Positions 41,101 to 52,455 of a stretch of 64,000 nucleotides of DNA are shown in pieces (the first letter of the stretch is position 1; every line of letters starts with the position of its first letter). The position numbers and the translations under genes are program-made. Origin of the DNA: Cyanoderma ruficeps (lineage: Eukaryota > Chordata > Aves > Passeriformes > Timaliidae); assembly GCA_008694505.1 (NCBI GenBank), contig VZDJ01000623.1, forward strand, positions 12,912,514 through 12,976,513. Direction: 5' to 3'. Under the pieces are notes generated by a model. The model saw only the letters and a list, made by a program, of their open reading frames with translations, was not told the origin of the DNA and made no database searches.

Positions 41101-42509
41101 CATAAGAGGAGAAGTAACAGCAATCCTTTCTTTCTTTCTTTAAATGTCTCTTCCCTAAGGAAAAGAGCTACAGCCTTTACATATCAAGGCATAAGGGCAC
41201 AAACTAGAGTGACTCCCAAGGTCCCAATACCTAGTCCATTAAAAGATCACCTCACAAGCACCAATCCAGAATTTATCCCTACCGTATGGTCAGATGGCCT
41301 TCCTGCCTATGAGTACTGGCATGAGATATCTAACTGAGAAAGCAATATGTATGTACTAGAAAAGTTTATCACATTTCCAGAAAAGAATGAGGGATCCCAA
41401 TGTACAATTTATTTCTGATTCACAGTTCTGGAAATTGCATTAGATCCTATGATTTTGCATGGTTAACAAATAACCCAAAAAACAACAAACTTTGAGTATT
41501 TTATCATCTTGCAATATTTTAAATAGCATAGAATAGCACAGAATGTTCTCTCAATACAGTTTGGTTTTCCATTTTTTGCCCACTTTTGCCTCATTTGTTG
41601 AACTTATCAGTCTAAGAATAATGACACTATGTTAACTCAAAATTGTTTGAAGTGAAAAACTGCTCATCATTAATCTTATAGTGACAGTCCTTATTGTAAT
41701 TAAACCACAAAGATATGTAATTCCTTGTTAAGAAAGATTTTTTACTCTTCAGCTCACCATTCAAATTCATCTATTCATATGCTGCCATTTCATGGTAGTA
41801 AGTTGTCCCTTATTTTACCTGAGTGCTTTAAATGTGTTGATTTTTGATGTCGTTTACACAGCTGTGAAATTAAATCAGAAATGAAAAAGCCTTGTAGGTC
41901 AGTAAATGAAAAATAGTGATTTATTATATTTGTGAACAACTAATGCCATGAATAAGTAATAAGGTTTTCATTACCAAGATTTTAAAGACATTCTCTTATG
42001 GCAGGCATGCCATGCAAATATAGGTCACTTTTGTCACTTTGATATTCTGTTGCTGAAAAAGAAAAAGTGTTTCTGTATAGCAGAGAACTTCTGAAAGAAA
42101 AGGTAAGAAATAGGTAATAATGGCTCATTTCTTTAAGCCATCTGCAATACAATCCATGAACAACAGATCTCTGTGTTAAATAAAACAAGAGGTTATTGGA
42201 TTTCTGAACACCAAGAGAAAAATAAGTGCAATATTCTGACTTTTAAATTTACTACGATCCACAGTGCTTTAATTTGAAATTAGCTTGTTTATTTTAAAAA
42301 ACCCAAAATGATAAGTGTGTTGTCATTCTTTTTTCTTCCCCTAGCGTAGGTAGGAAATGTCAAAAAATGGCTCTTCACATTAATGTTTCTATATTTTTCT
42401 TTGCCAGATTCTTTTATCTTTGTGGAAACAATGTGAACAGAAAGGTCATCAGCCCAGAAGATCAAGATGCATGTAACCATTCTTCCTGACAAAGACAAAC
42501 TGACCTTTT
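38101..42509. other. AT-rich intergenic DNA, no gene recognised
   Basis: The longest open frame (38243-38635, 130 codons) has no domain and AT-driven composition. I do not call it a gene. No other feature recognised. Confidence 0.65.
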
Positions 42510-42524
42510 ATGTTTCACATACAG

Positions 42525-42960
42525 GTCATTAAATGTCAGGGCACTGAGTGGAAAAATGGCCCTCAACAGCCCTATCCGGGCTCCTGGGGCTCCCACACCC
42601 CTGTTCCATGGCTCGGGGCTCTGTCTCAGCCCAGCCCAGAGCTGCCAGTCTGTCCCTCTGGTGCCATAGGGGTCTGGCTCTCCAGCCACACCACAGCAGG
42701 GCCAACCCACAGCCTGTCATCCCCAATCCCACGGAGGCACCTGGGGATGCTCCAGCTGCCTCCCTGGCCTGCCCTGCTCCTTGTCCAAGGGCCTCGGAAC
42801 AAGGCCTGGCTGGTGAGGCTCATAGGGATCCCCTCATGTCTCCTGTTACCTGGCTCCAGGCAGCTGCCAGTGCTCATGGCACTGCCCAATGCATGTGTGT
42901 CATCACTAACCTTAGGGGGGTTTCTATTCCTCTTTCTTCCACAAAGGGAAAGTTCTCAAA
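42525..42960. other. GC-rich island of unknown identity
   Basis: This 430-bp block is far richer in G+C than the DNA on both sides, and its edges are sharp. Two plus-strand frames stay open across it (174 codons from an ATG at 42510, 150 codons from 42548). The minus strand is also open in several frames, so openness probably reflects composition. No protein family was recognised in any frame and no TG...CA ends or target-site duplication were found. CpG content looks modest, so it is not an obvious promoter island. Candidate explanations are an unrecognised retroelement fragment, a processed sequence, or an isolated exon of an unknown transcript. Confidence 0.45.
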
Positions 42961-43923
42961 GCAGAGATCTCAAAAAACTCATCTACATCAGTGTGCTTAG
43001 CCCCAGTTTTTTCCTTTCATGGAACTGTGTATAGTGATTTGTAACCTCAAAGCAGACCTCAATAAAGCAATGTTGTTGTCAAATCTTCCGAGGATCTGAG
43101 TACCACACAAGAGCTAAAATCACTTACACTTCAAGGTGCTTTGCAAGACAGGTCAGATTCAACATCTCATTTTTTACAGATTAGAGTGTGGATGTGTTAC
43201 CGAGGCTCCACTGCACTTAACTCAAACCTTGTGTCCTGTTGGCCTGTATGTTACAGCCACTCAGACTCTTGTACACATAGGCGTGGTAAGTGAGTTTGTA
43301 AAAGAGTAAACCTTCTTAAGTGGCACTTCAATCAACACTGACTTTGTAGGGAAACAGGGTAACGGCCCTGCAAAACACACTAGAACAGGAAAATGCCTCT
43401 AGTGACTTGATTGGACTCCCAGCAAGTCAAGAGTTATTCCCTCTCCAGATTTATTCTAGTTCATATGTGCCTTTCTCAATTGGATAACGTCTCTTATAGT
43501 CCAAACTCAGTACCTCAGTTCTGAACTTTACTTCCACGTTTTTACTTCCTGTTAATAACGAAGTTCAGGATTTAAAGTACACTACAGTCGACAGTGGCTT
43601 TTTCACTGGCAAATGATTCATTGCCCTATCATTTTGCTCTGAACATACCACAGCCTGTAAAAAGATCAGCATTAATGGAAATAAGAAACTTTTAAAATAC
43701 TTCACACCATTTTGATCTCAATGAATGAAAAGTCCCAGCTGGAGAGAGTCAAAATGACATTACATAAAAACATGGCTCATTTAAAAGCTGAGATGAGATG
43801 AGAGAGATGAGGTAATCCTACCCTTTGTAAATATGGAGTGGAGATAAACAATGAGGAAAACCAATCTCTTTTAAACTTCTTAGGTATAAACAGATTATAT
43901 AGTATAGTACATAATATACACAT
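42961..43923. other. Intergenic DNA, no gene recognised
   Basis: No recognised feature. Confidence 0.65.
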
Positions 43924-43993
43924 CTATATATATATACACACACACANACATATATATACACACACACATCTATATATACCTTTATATATATAT
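43924..43993. repeat. Compound (TA)n/(CA)n microsatellite
   Basis: Alternating blocks of TA and CA dinucleotides, with one N at 43947 inside a CA block. The true length is therefore uncertain. Confidence 0.95.
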
Positions 43994-46534
43994 GTTGGCT
44001 TAATATATAGAGATTGCAAATTTAATTCAGATGAGGTTCTGAAACAGTTTTCCAGGGAAAAAAAAAAGTGTTCTTGGAACTATTTTTTAAATCAACTCAA
44101 GAAACCAGTATTATATGGCAGGACCTTGTTAATTTTCTTTCCATGGTTAGTGGGACTAATGTTCATGCTTCACTAGGAACTTCATAGGTTTTGGATGATC
44201 CCCAGAAGAATCAAAAAATGAACAGATTTTTCAAGGAAAATAATTTCTGATAGATTCTGCTGATAAATGAATAATACCTCTATTTTTAATTCCAATAAAT
44301 TTAAATTAATTAAAATGCTTGAATTACATACAAAATCCAAGTGATTGTTTAACTGCTGGTATGGACCAAGACTGAATTCTTAAAACTGCATCAAAAAAAA
44401 AATACTAATTCCCTGAGAATTTAGAGAAGAGACACTGAAATTCTCAAACAGATCTGCAAAACATGATTATTGTGTCCTCACAAATACCATTTTCCCAGTG
44501 CAATTATTATTTTGGCCCTTCTTCGACCTGGATTCCTAATTCTCACTGTGCTTATGTGCCAAATGATGACCAGAATGGATGTGTATTGTGGGACCAGATA
44601 GCAATCAAAGCCCTTGCAAAGGAGAAATTAAACTCCTCAGAGGGGAATAGCTGCAGGCAGATCAAAGCTGTCACCTGCTCTGATCCATGTAGTCTGGCCT
44701 GGGTATATTAATGTGGGATCCCTGGCTGCAAAGTCCAGTGCTAATGTATTGACTATGAATTGTCTGAGCTGAGGTAAGAGATAGGCTTAGAAGTCCACCT
44801 GATCTCAGTTTGAATGTCTGCAATGTCTGATCTAGACACAGGTTGGCTAGCTTTGCAATCAATAGAGAGAATATTTAGTTCCCAGCCGAACTCACCATTG
44901 TTATAAGCATGATAAAACCTTTGTGCTAATCTCCATTGATTATAGTGACTAGCTGAATACCAATTTAATTAATTTTAAGCATTATGAACTGGCCTTGAGC
45001 AGTGTTTAGTGCTCTCTGTTGACTAGATAGCAAACTCGTGCTCCTAATGTAGCTGGTCTGATTTGTACCAAAGTAGCTGAAGTAGCCACACAGTGACCAG
45101 AAAATGGTAGCATGTAAAAAAGTAAGTAAACAACAGTTTCTTGGGCATGAATCTCAATGGAATAACAGACTGTGGAGTGCCAAGAAAGGAAATTGATTTC
45201 TGTTAAAGGAACTTCTACAAAACTAACTTTAACTTTACTGGTCTTTAGAATCAGAAGAGTGCATCATGTTCTTCTGAAGGCCATTTGAGAGAAGGACACA
45301 AATCAACATGCTCTCAGTCATTTCTCTTGATTGTCTAGCTTCATTCTCAGGATGTTATTTGTACTTAGGTCTGAGAATATAAATTATTATTAAGTAAATA
45401 AAAACAAAGAAAAATACTGCCTTCCACTGAACTGTTCAGTCTACATGCTCTGACAATATGCATGCATCTTGGTGATTTTCTTTGCTATGGAGATACAACT
45501 ACCCAACTACTGTAAGTGATGATAGATGTTCATTTTGTTAATTCTTCTTTCCCTCTTTTTTCTCTTTCCTTCCCATGCAGTCATGAATGAAGTGAATGGC
45601 CACGTGGTCACAGAGAGAGTTATTCTCCAGCTTAAAATGCTTTCTGTGCAGTAAAACTTGCTCATTTTCTATGGAAGCAAGAAAGGTGAATTTGAAGATC
45701 ATCTTCTGGAGAAAGGTTAAGAATACAAGTTATCTCAGTTTTCATGAGCGAATAGTCATAATTCTTTGTTTAATATTCAAAGGTGAGAGGTAACAGCTTA
45801 CCCTTCTATATCTTGATAACAGGTTTTAGAAAGAACACAGACATGGTTGCACTTTATCATAGCTCCTTTGTGCATTTGATACACTGTGAAAGTACTTAGC
45901 AGATCTGAACCCTGCCATGGCTGTGTCACTGATTCAGCAGGTCACAGGCAGAAGATAGGTGCTTGACCAAAGTAAGGCAATTCAGGTCATGTGAGATGCA
46001 GAATTCTAAAGCCCCAGTAAAAATTTGGGGTAGGCTAAACAAGGATTTGCCGACTGTAATCGAGTGATGCTGGGATGGGTGGTAGCTAAGCAGTAATTAA
46101 CAAGGTTGAGTTTTACAGTAAACCATCTATTTCCTTATTTTAGTAACCCACACTTCAGAATGTAGAGACCTCAATTACTGCTAGACAATTCCCATTCAAT
46201 CAAAATGCATTAAAAAGCTGATGGTCAAGAAGCTTTACTTATTTTGGTACATGAAAAATAGCATTTTTCTCATGGTCTACAAAATGTCTAGTCCAGTTTA
46301 AAAGGAAAATTATACTTTTTTAAATCTCATAAATAAATACTCCCTTTATTTAAATATGCCAATGTAAGTCTGTTCAGTATCACTATTTTTTATTATCATA
46401 TAACAACTTATCTTCATTGTAAAATTTTCAATACTTTGGTTTTCACACAGTTCTTTTGATTCTAAACAGATAAATTTTAGTAATTCATTCCCAATAGCCA
46501 AGTCATTTCACAAATCTCATGTTGAAGTCAAAAA
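43994..46534. other. AT-rich intergenic DNA, no gene recognised
   Basis: No recognised feature. Confidence 0.65.
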
Positions 46535-46540
46535 AGTATC

Positions 46541-47054
46541 TGTTGTGGCGTGCAGTTGGGATTTACCAAATTTCTGTACAATGGTTTGTCCCTTACCCCC
46601 ATGTTAAGCCCCTTTTTGTTTTTTCCTTGATTATGGGTCCTGTCCATCACTCTGCAACCTGCCCAGATGACTAGAAAGTTCTAGTGGGGGGCTGAGTGAT
46701 TGGCAGAGTCCCTGCCTTCCCCTCCCTTTTTTATGCATGGAATTGTTCTAGTGATTATCCTCTTGTTCTGGATCACTGCCCCACCCACTGGGATTGGTTC
46801 TAGATTGTCCCCTGCCCCTTTCCACACCCCCTGTACTTAACATGAGACCCAGAGGGAAAAACTCACTCTTACGTGGGCCACCCTCTGGGTAAAATAAAAC
46901 CCTGTTGAATTCACATGAAGTCCTCCTTTCTTCCTCACCATTGCCACGCGTCTGCCTGAGGCCAAGGCCCACAAGATCGGCAGGGTACCCAGCTGTGCCC
47001 TGCAATGCGAGTTCGGTGAAAGAGCTAGCCGGAAACCAGAACCAAACCCCCGCG
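46541..47054 (+). mobile_element. Solo LTR with 6-bp target-site duplication
   Basis: The element starts TGTTGTGGCGTGCAGTTGG and is 514 bp long. It carries a polyadenylation signal AATAAA at 46893-46898 followed by a CT-rich R/U5-like region with TCCTCCTTTCTTCCTCACC. It is flanked by a perfect 6-bp repeat AGTATC at 46535-46540 and 47055-47060. Six-base duplications are typical of ERVK/beta- and alpharetrovirus-type integration. The last bases (CCCCCGCG) lack the usual CA, so the 3' end has mutated or the boundary is off by a base or two. No internal retroviral sequence adjoins. Confidence 0.85.
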
Positions 47055-47060
47055 AGTATC

Positions 47061-49559
47061 TTCTGATATTTTTATATGTACATTTGCCCACTTGACAGTT
47101 CTAATCATCTTCCACAATTTTGAGTGCCTCAGATTAAAACAGAAGGTATTATATTTTGTGGCCTGTGTTCTTAGTCCTAACGGTTCTAATAGTGGCTATC
47201 AGCAACGTTAACACTTTTAATTATTTAGAACCTACATCCTCAACTATTTGGTTAATTCCCTGACTGATCTAATTCTTTTAGATTATTGTGAAATGGAATA
47301 TTAGAATCTACCCCATAAAGGACTAACATGGAAGTGAGAAAATTTGATTGTTATATAAAATGTGCATAAAACTGTTTACTGAAATGACAAATACAATTTT
47401 TTCTTAGTATTAAAATTACAGGTTTTTTCTTTGCCAAAGTTTATAAACAGGAATACTCAAGCTGTCTACATGCACCTATAGAGATAATTTCACTTAAATC
47501 AAGGAGAATTATGAGCTATGAGTCAACACTGAGCTGTGACCTGAAATTCTAACTGGAATTTTAAATATACCATATGAGCCTTCTTAACTAATACATCCAA
47601 GACAGCATTTTTATTTGCACTCTGAAAAATAGCTGGATCTGAAACAAAAAGAATTTTATTTTAGTCATCATAGTTGACATTTTCTGTTTTGCCTCCATGT
47701 AGGGGGGAAACTATGATATACAAAAAAGCTCTGAAGAGATCTGAAGGGAGACTGAGATAAATTTACCTCAAAAACCAGCATTCAAGCACTGAGGACAGTC
47801 ACTTTTAGAGTGCTAGGCCCAGGCTCAGTTACCTTCTGCAGCTCAAAGTAAACAGTTTAAACCCAGATCTCCTAATTTGCCCCGATCACAGAGTGCATCT
47901 CAATTTGTCAGAATTCTGTCAGAAATACTATCTTGGACATAAAAAAGAATTCTTCATTATGAAACTTCTATTAAAAAGATATAGACTTCTGTGAAAAGCT
48001 TTGGTTTCATCAAGACATTTTCTTATGAAAAATGTTTTGTCAAATTTTTTTTTCACCAGATCTTCCTTAAAGAGACAAGATGGCAACTTTCTGATATTAT
48101 TTAAAAGATATCTACTATCTTGCTTCTCATTTGGCATCGGACTAGCCTTAAAAAAATGTCCATGATTCTGCAGCATTTGGAAAGTATCACAGTTTCCGAG
48201 AATGACATCTTCGCTTATGGGAAATCTCATAGAGAATGTTATCTAAGTTTAAAAGTAGATCAGAAAGAAGCTAAGGTGGATGGACTACAATTAAACTAAA
48301 AGAAATGGGTGCATTGACAGGCTCAGTCCTTGCCATATTTTGCCTGTAATGGCTTTGCAATTAGTTGAAAAGTCTAATGATTTGAAAGCTATCTCTTAAA
48401 ATTATATTGGAACTAAAAGTGCCAAGACAAAAAAGAAAAGAATACTGTATAGAAAAGCATCATCCAGCAGCACAGTTAATCATAAGGTAGGAGAAACCAC
48501 CTCTGAGGACATAATTGAAATGTCCTGTGCAAAAAAATTCCTTTATCTTCAATTTTTATAATTTTTGAATTTTGAAGAACATCTAGATCCATCAAAATCT
48601 GCAGTTTTCATCCTCAGAATTTATCAAATTAGTATTTTAAATTGCATAAGGATTTTACTCAATCTTTTCTTGAAGCAAATTCTTCCTATGACTTAAATAC
48701 TTAAAATATTATCCAGATCTGACATAAAGGATAGAGATCTTAGTGTGAGAGAGGGCATTTTGATTATAATAGGTGATTTTGGAGATGGACAGGGAAACAG
48801 TACACCTTTAAGTAACACAGATGACTGAAAGTTTCTGCCATACCAGATATCAACACTTACCATGTTTGAAAGAGACCCTATGGACATAGAGACATTCACA
48901 TCAGACTTGATGTGTCATGTTAGTTTCATATGAGGTCCAGATAATAAACAAAGACATTGTTAAGGTCCTTCCTGCCTGACAAAGATGGTTCACACAGCTG
49001 ATGAGAGTTAAAAATTCATTGTGGAATGAGCATCAGAGAAGTCCCTAATGATGAAGGCTGGCAACTTGTCAAGAAATTTTTCTGATTGCCTTAATTCATG
49101 ATGACACCGAAATGTATTTGGGTTCCATTTTTATTGTCCTGCACCCTCAGTGCAAGAAGAGAAGTGAATAAAAACATTCATTAGTGATCTTGTAAATAAC
49201 TATGCTGCTTCTTCATTTTAAGCTAAATTATTTTTTAAAAATTGTATGCCCTTTTTTCAGTTCAGTATCTAAAATTGTATTAACAGATTCTGTGTCTCAC
49301 CCTGCTTCAAACACAAAGCAGTTCATTCAGCTGGAGATAATATTGCAAGATATTGTCATGATGGAGGAAATGAAGCTCCATAGGGGAGCCGCAAAGCAAT
49401 GTCTCAAAGAGACATGCAAAATCAATATTCCCAACCATTCATTAGTGTGCCCAACAGGAGAAAGAACCAAGATGCCTTTCTAGGGTGCCAATGAACCAGT
49501 TCTATTAAGCTGAACATGTGGCAAATAACCACTTATCAGTCCTGTGAATCAAATGGGTA
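47061..49559. other. AT-rich intergenic DNA, no gene recognised
   Basis: No recognised feature. Confidence 0.65.
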
Positions 49560-50060
49560 CAGCATCCATCTCTGGGGTCTTCAGAACAGGGTAGACATGA
49601 ACCAGACGGTCCAGAGGAGGGCCACAAAAATGACCAGAGGACTGGAGCATCTCTCCCATGAGAAAAGGCTAAGGGATTTGGGGCTGTTCAGCCGGGGGAA
49701 GAGAAGGCTCTGGGGAAACTTTATGTGACCTTTCAGTACTTGAAGAAGGTTTATAAGAAACATGAGGTCAAACATTTTAGGAGGACCCATTGTAACAGGA
49801 CAAGGGGTAATGGTTTTAAATTTAAGGAGGGTAGATTTAGACTAGATTTAAGGAACATTTTTTTTTTTTTATGATGAGGGTGGTGAAATGCTGGAACAGA
49901 TTTCCCAAAGTGGCAGAGGACCTAGTCTTGAATATACTCAAGGTCAGGTATGACAGGGCTTTGAGCAACCTGATGTAGCTGAAGATGTTCCTGATTACTG
50001 TAGGGGGACTAGATGGCCTTTAAATGTCCCTTGCAGACCAAATTATTGTATGATTATATG
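49560..50060 (+). mobile_element. CR1 LINE, 5'-truncated 3' part
   Basis: The left part translates to VQRRATKMTRGLEHLSHEKR and LRDLGLFSRGKRRLWG, the conserved C-terminal stretch of CR1 ORF2, before the frame breaks at a stop near 49728. It then continues with the usual noncoding words (TTTAGACTAGATTTAAGGAA, GAGCAACCTGATGTAGCTGA) and ends at a degenerate TATTGTATGATTATATG tail. An 11-base T run near 49859 interrupts the LINE. Confidence 0.9.
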
Positions 50061-51737
50061 AAAGTCATGCACAGCTGAGCTATTCTGTCTTCCTACTTAT
50101 AATGCTGGATATTCCACAGGTTTGAATGTTATACACTTTTCTATAATGAAGAAATATAATTCTGTTATCTTGCCCTCTGGGCAAGTTTCACAAAGGGTCA
50201 TCCTCTCCAGCTTCCTGCATGTATCCAGCCAGCTGCAATGAAAACTTGCACAGGATCCACAGGCAATTGATGCTGACAATCCTTTTGCTGCCATGCCAGG
50301 CATCCACCCCTCAGCTGCATCAAATTTGGCTCTGAAAACCCAGAACCCCACAAAGGTGAAACAGAGATGGGGGTGTTCCCATCAGTGGTACAGTGCAACA
50401 GGTGTGTCAGAGGAAAGCCTGTCTGTATTCTTGCTCACCACAGAGGCTCCAGCGCTAGCTATGGGTTCTGTGCAAATAGCAATGTACACAGCAATTATAC
50501 TGTTTAGGTTGGATTTCAATAATCTCAAACATGGGGAAGAAGCATCTGACTTCTCATATTGCAACCTGTAGATTTTTAAAGGGTAAAGAAATGAAGATGT
50601 GGAGGAGAAGGCAAACAAGTTTTAGACAACTTAAAAATATTATTTTATGGAAAGTGCTATTTCCAGTAACCCAATGAAGTGTTTGCATTAATAGAAGAGG
50701 CAAAAAAAGAGTCTGGGTAGGATAAAGGAGAATGTGAGCCTAAAGAAAGAAAGCATTCAGTGGAGTGAATAACAGTGTATTAATTATAATATTTGTTTGA
50801 TCTTGTCAGAAAACAGTGTTATGAATACTAATGTAAAAAATTCTTTTTTTTGCTTGTTTAATGAAACCTGTCCTAGATGTAACTATTCAGAAATTTTCCA
50901 TGAAGGCTACATACTTACACTAGGTATTATTCAACTTGCAGACAAAGCATGGAAGCTAAGTTCTAGTAAATAAAGTTTTCGGATATCAGTCTTTTTCAAT
51001 GGCCTGTCTTTTCCATAATTAGGCACATTATGCAGTCATAGTTAAAATTATACAAACTGTCCTGGGATCTGGCAAGCAAAGATTGGTCTCCTCTCAAGGT
51101 GAGTACCCACATAAACAGCTAGCTACAGAATCCTTTTCACTTTTATACTTTCTCCTTCTGCCCTGTAAATCTTGATTTATTACATGTGCAGCGACATTGT
51201 TTCAACAAGGGGATTGTAAGTGCCCCATTATAGAACCATTGATTGATGCAGATTTGCCCTCGGCAGTGAGGAGAACTGAACTGAGCTCCCATACATCCTG
51301 AATGGATGTTGTAATGACTAGGAGGCCTTAAGGACCTGGTGTGACACCTGTCCTATTGCCACCCCTTCATTCTCCTCTAAACACAACACTTGGTTAGAAG
51401 GAAGGATTACAGGTAACAGCCTTCAGGAGTAGGTTACCCAGGTGGATAGAAAAGCACTTACAGTCCTAATAAGAGGACAGGAGTTACCCTTGTCCTCAGC
51501 TTTTCAAAGTGGATATTTCCATGTTATTTCTTAAGCTGCACCATTTGCTGACGTTATGGCCAGAACCTGTGCTGAGGTACCCAGCCCTCATCACGCTGTC
51601 TGAAAGCACAAATGTTACTCAGTGTCTTAGATAGGAGTCAAATACCTTGAAACGAGGCAAGGATAAATAACTATAATTTTAAAATTATATATCTATATAG
51701 TTCACTTACAAATTACTTTTCAAAGAGCAGTTGAAAA
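50061..51737. other. Intergenic DNA, no gene recognised
   Basis: No gene recognised. The slightly GC-richer patch at 50160-50460 has no assigned identity. Confidence 0.6.
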
Positions 51738-52455
51738 TGATAAAGACCTTTGAAATTTATCTAGTCCTACCTCCTTGCTCGAAGCAGGCTCAGTTACACC
51801 AGACTGTTCAGGACATTATCCAAACAGGTTTTGGATATTCCAAGGATGGAGGCTGCACAGCCTGTTGAAGCATATGATCACCCTCAAAGTACAATATTTT
51901 TTCTTTTAATTAAGTGCAATTTCCTCTGTTTCAATTTGTACCTATTGTCTCTTTTCCTTTCACTGGCTAAGAGGAGTTTGTGCTGCCCCATCAGGACCCN
52001 NNNNNNNNNNNNNNNNNNNTTCTCTTTCTGATGATAAAAAATTTCAGCCTGCCCTTGTACAACAGATGCCCTGATTCCTTAGCCTGTCTCTCAGCTCTTT
52101 GCAGCACTAGGGAGAGAGGTGGACTCTCCTGTGCTCTCTTGTACTACCTCTAGTGGCAGCCCAGTACAGGACAAAGCACTGTAGATGTGTCTCACCAGTG
52201 CTAACTAGAAGAGAAGGATAACCTTCCTTGACCTACTGGCAAAACTCTGCCTAATAAGCCCAGGAGGCTGCTGGCTTTCTTTGCTGCAGGAGCACATTGC
52301 TGACTCTGGTCACCTTGATATCCACCAGGACTCTCAGGCCCTTTCTGCAAAGCTGCTTTCTACACCATGGGCCCTAGTCTGTAGCGGTGCAGGGAGTTAA
52401 TCCCCTGCAGGTGCAGGACTTCCCATTTCCCAATTTTGAACTTCGGGAGCTTAGT
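51738..52455 (-). mobile_element. CR1 LINE, 3' part, containing an assembly gap
   Basis: Reverse-complement CR1 in order: ATCTAGTCCTACCTCCTTGC (3' end side), AAACAGGTTTTGGATATTCC, GATGTGTCTCACCAGTGCTA, ACCTTCCTTGACCTACTGGC, CACCAGGACTCTCAGGCCC, then CCTGCAGGTGCAGGACTTCC. This is about 0.7 kb of the LINE's 3' region with the 5' part missing. A gap of 20 N (52000-52019) lies inside the element. Confidence 0.88.
52000..52019. other. Assembly gap (20 N) inside a CR1 copy
   Basis: A run of 20 N with CR1 sequence on both sides. The missing bases are therefore most likely CR1 sequence. The true length is unknown. Confidence 0.99.

Noticed and set aside
43924..43993. CA/TA repeat as a possible CRISPR-like or regulatory array
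   Set aside because: It is an ordinary compound dinucleotide microsatellite, and the single N most likely marks uncertain length.
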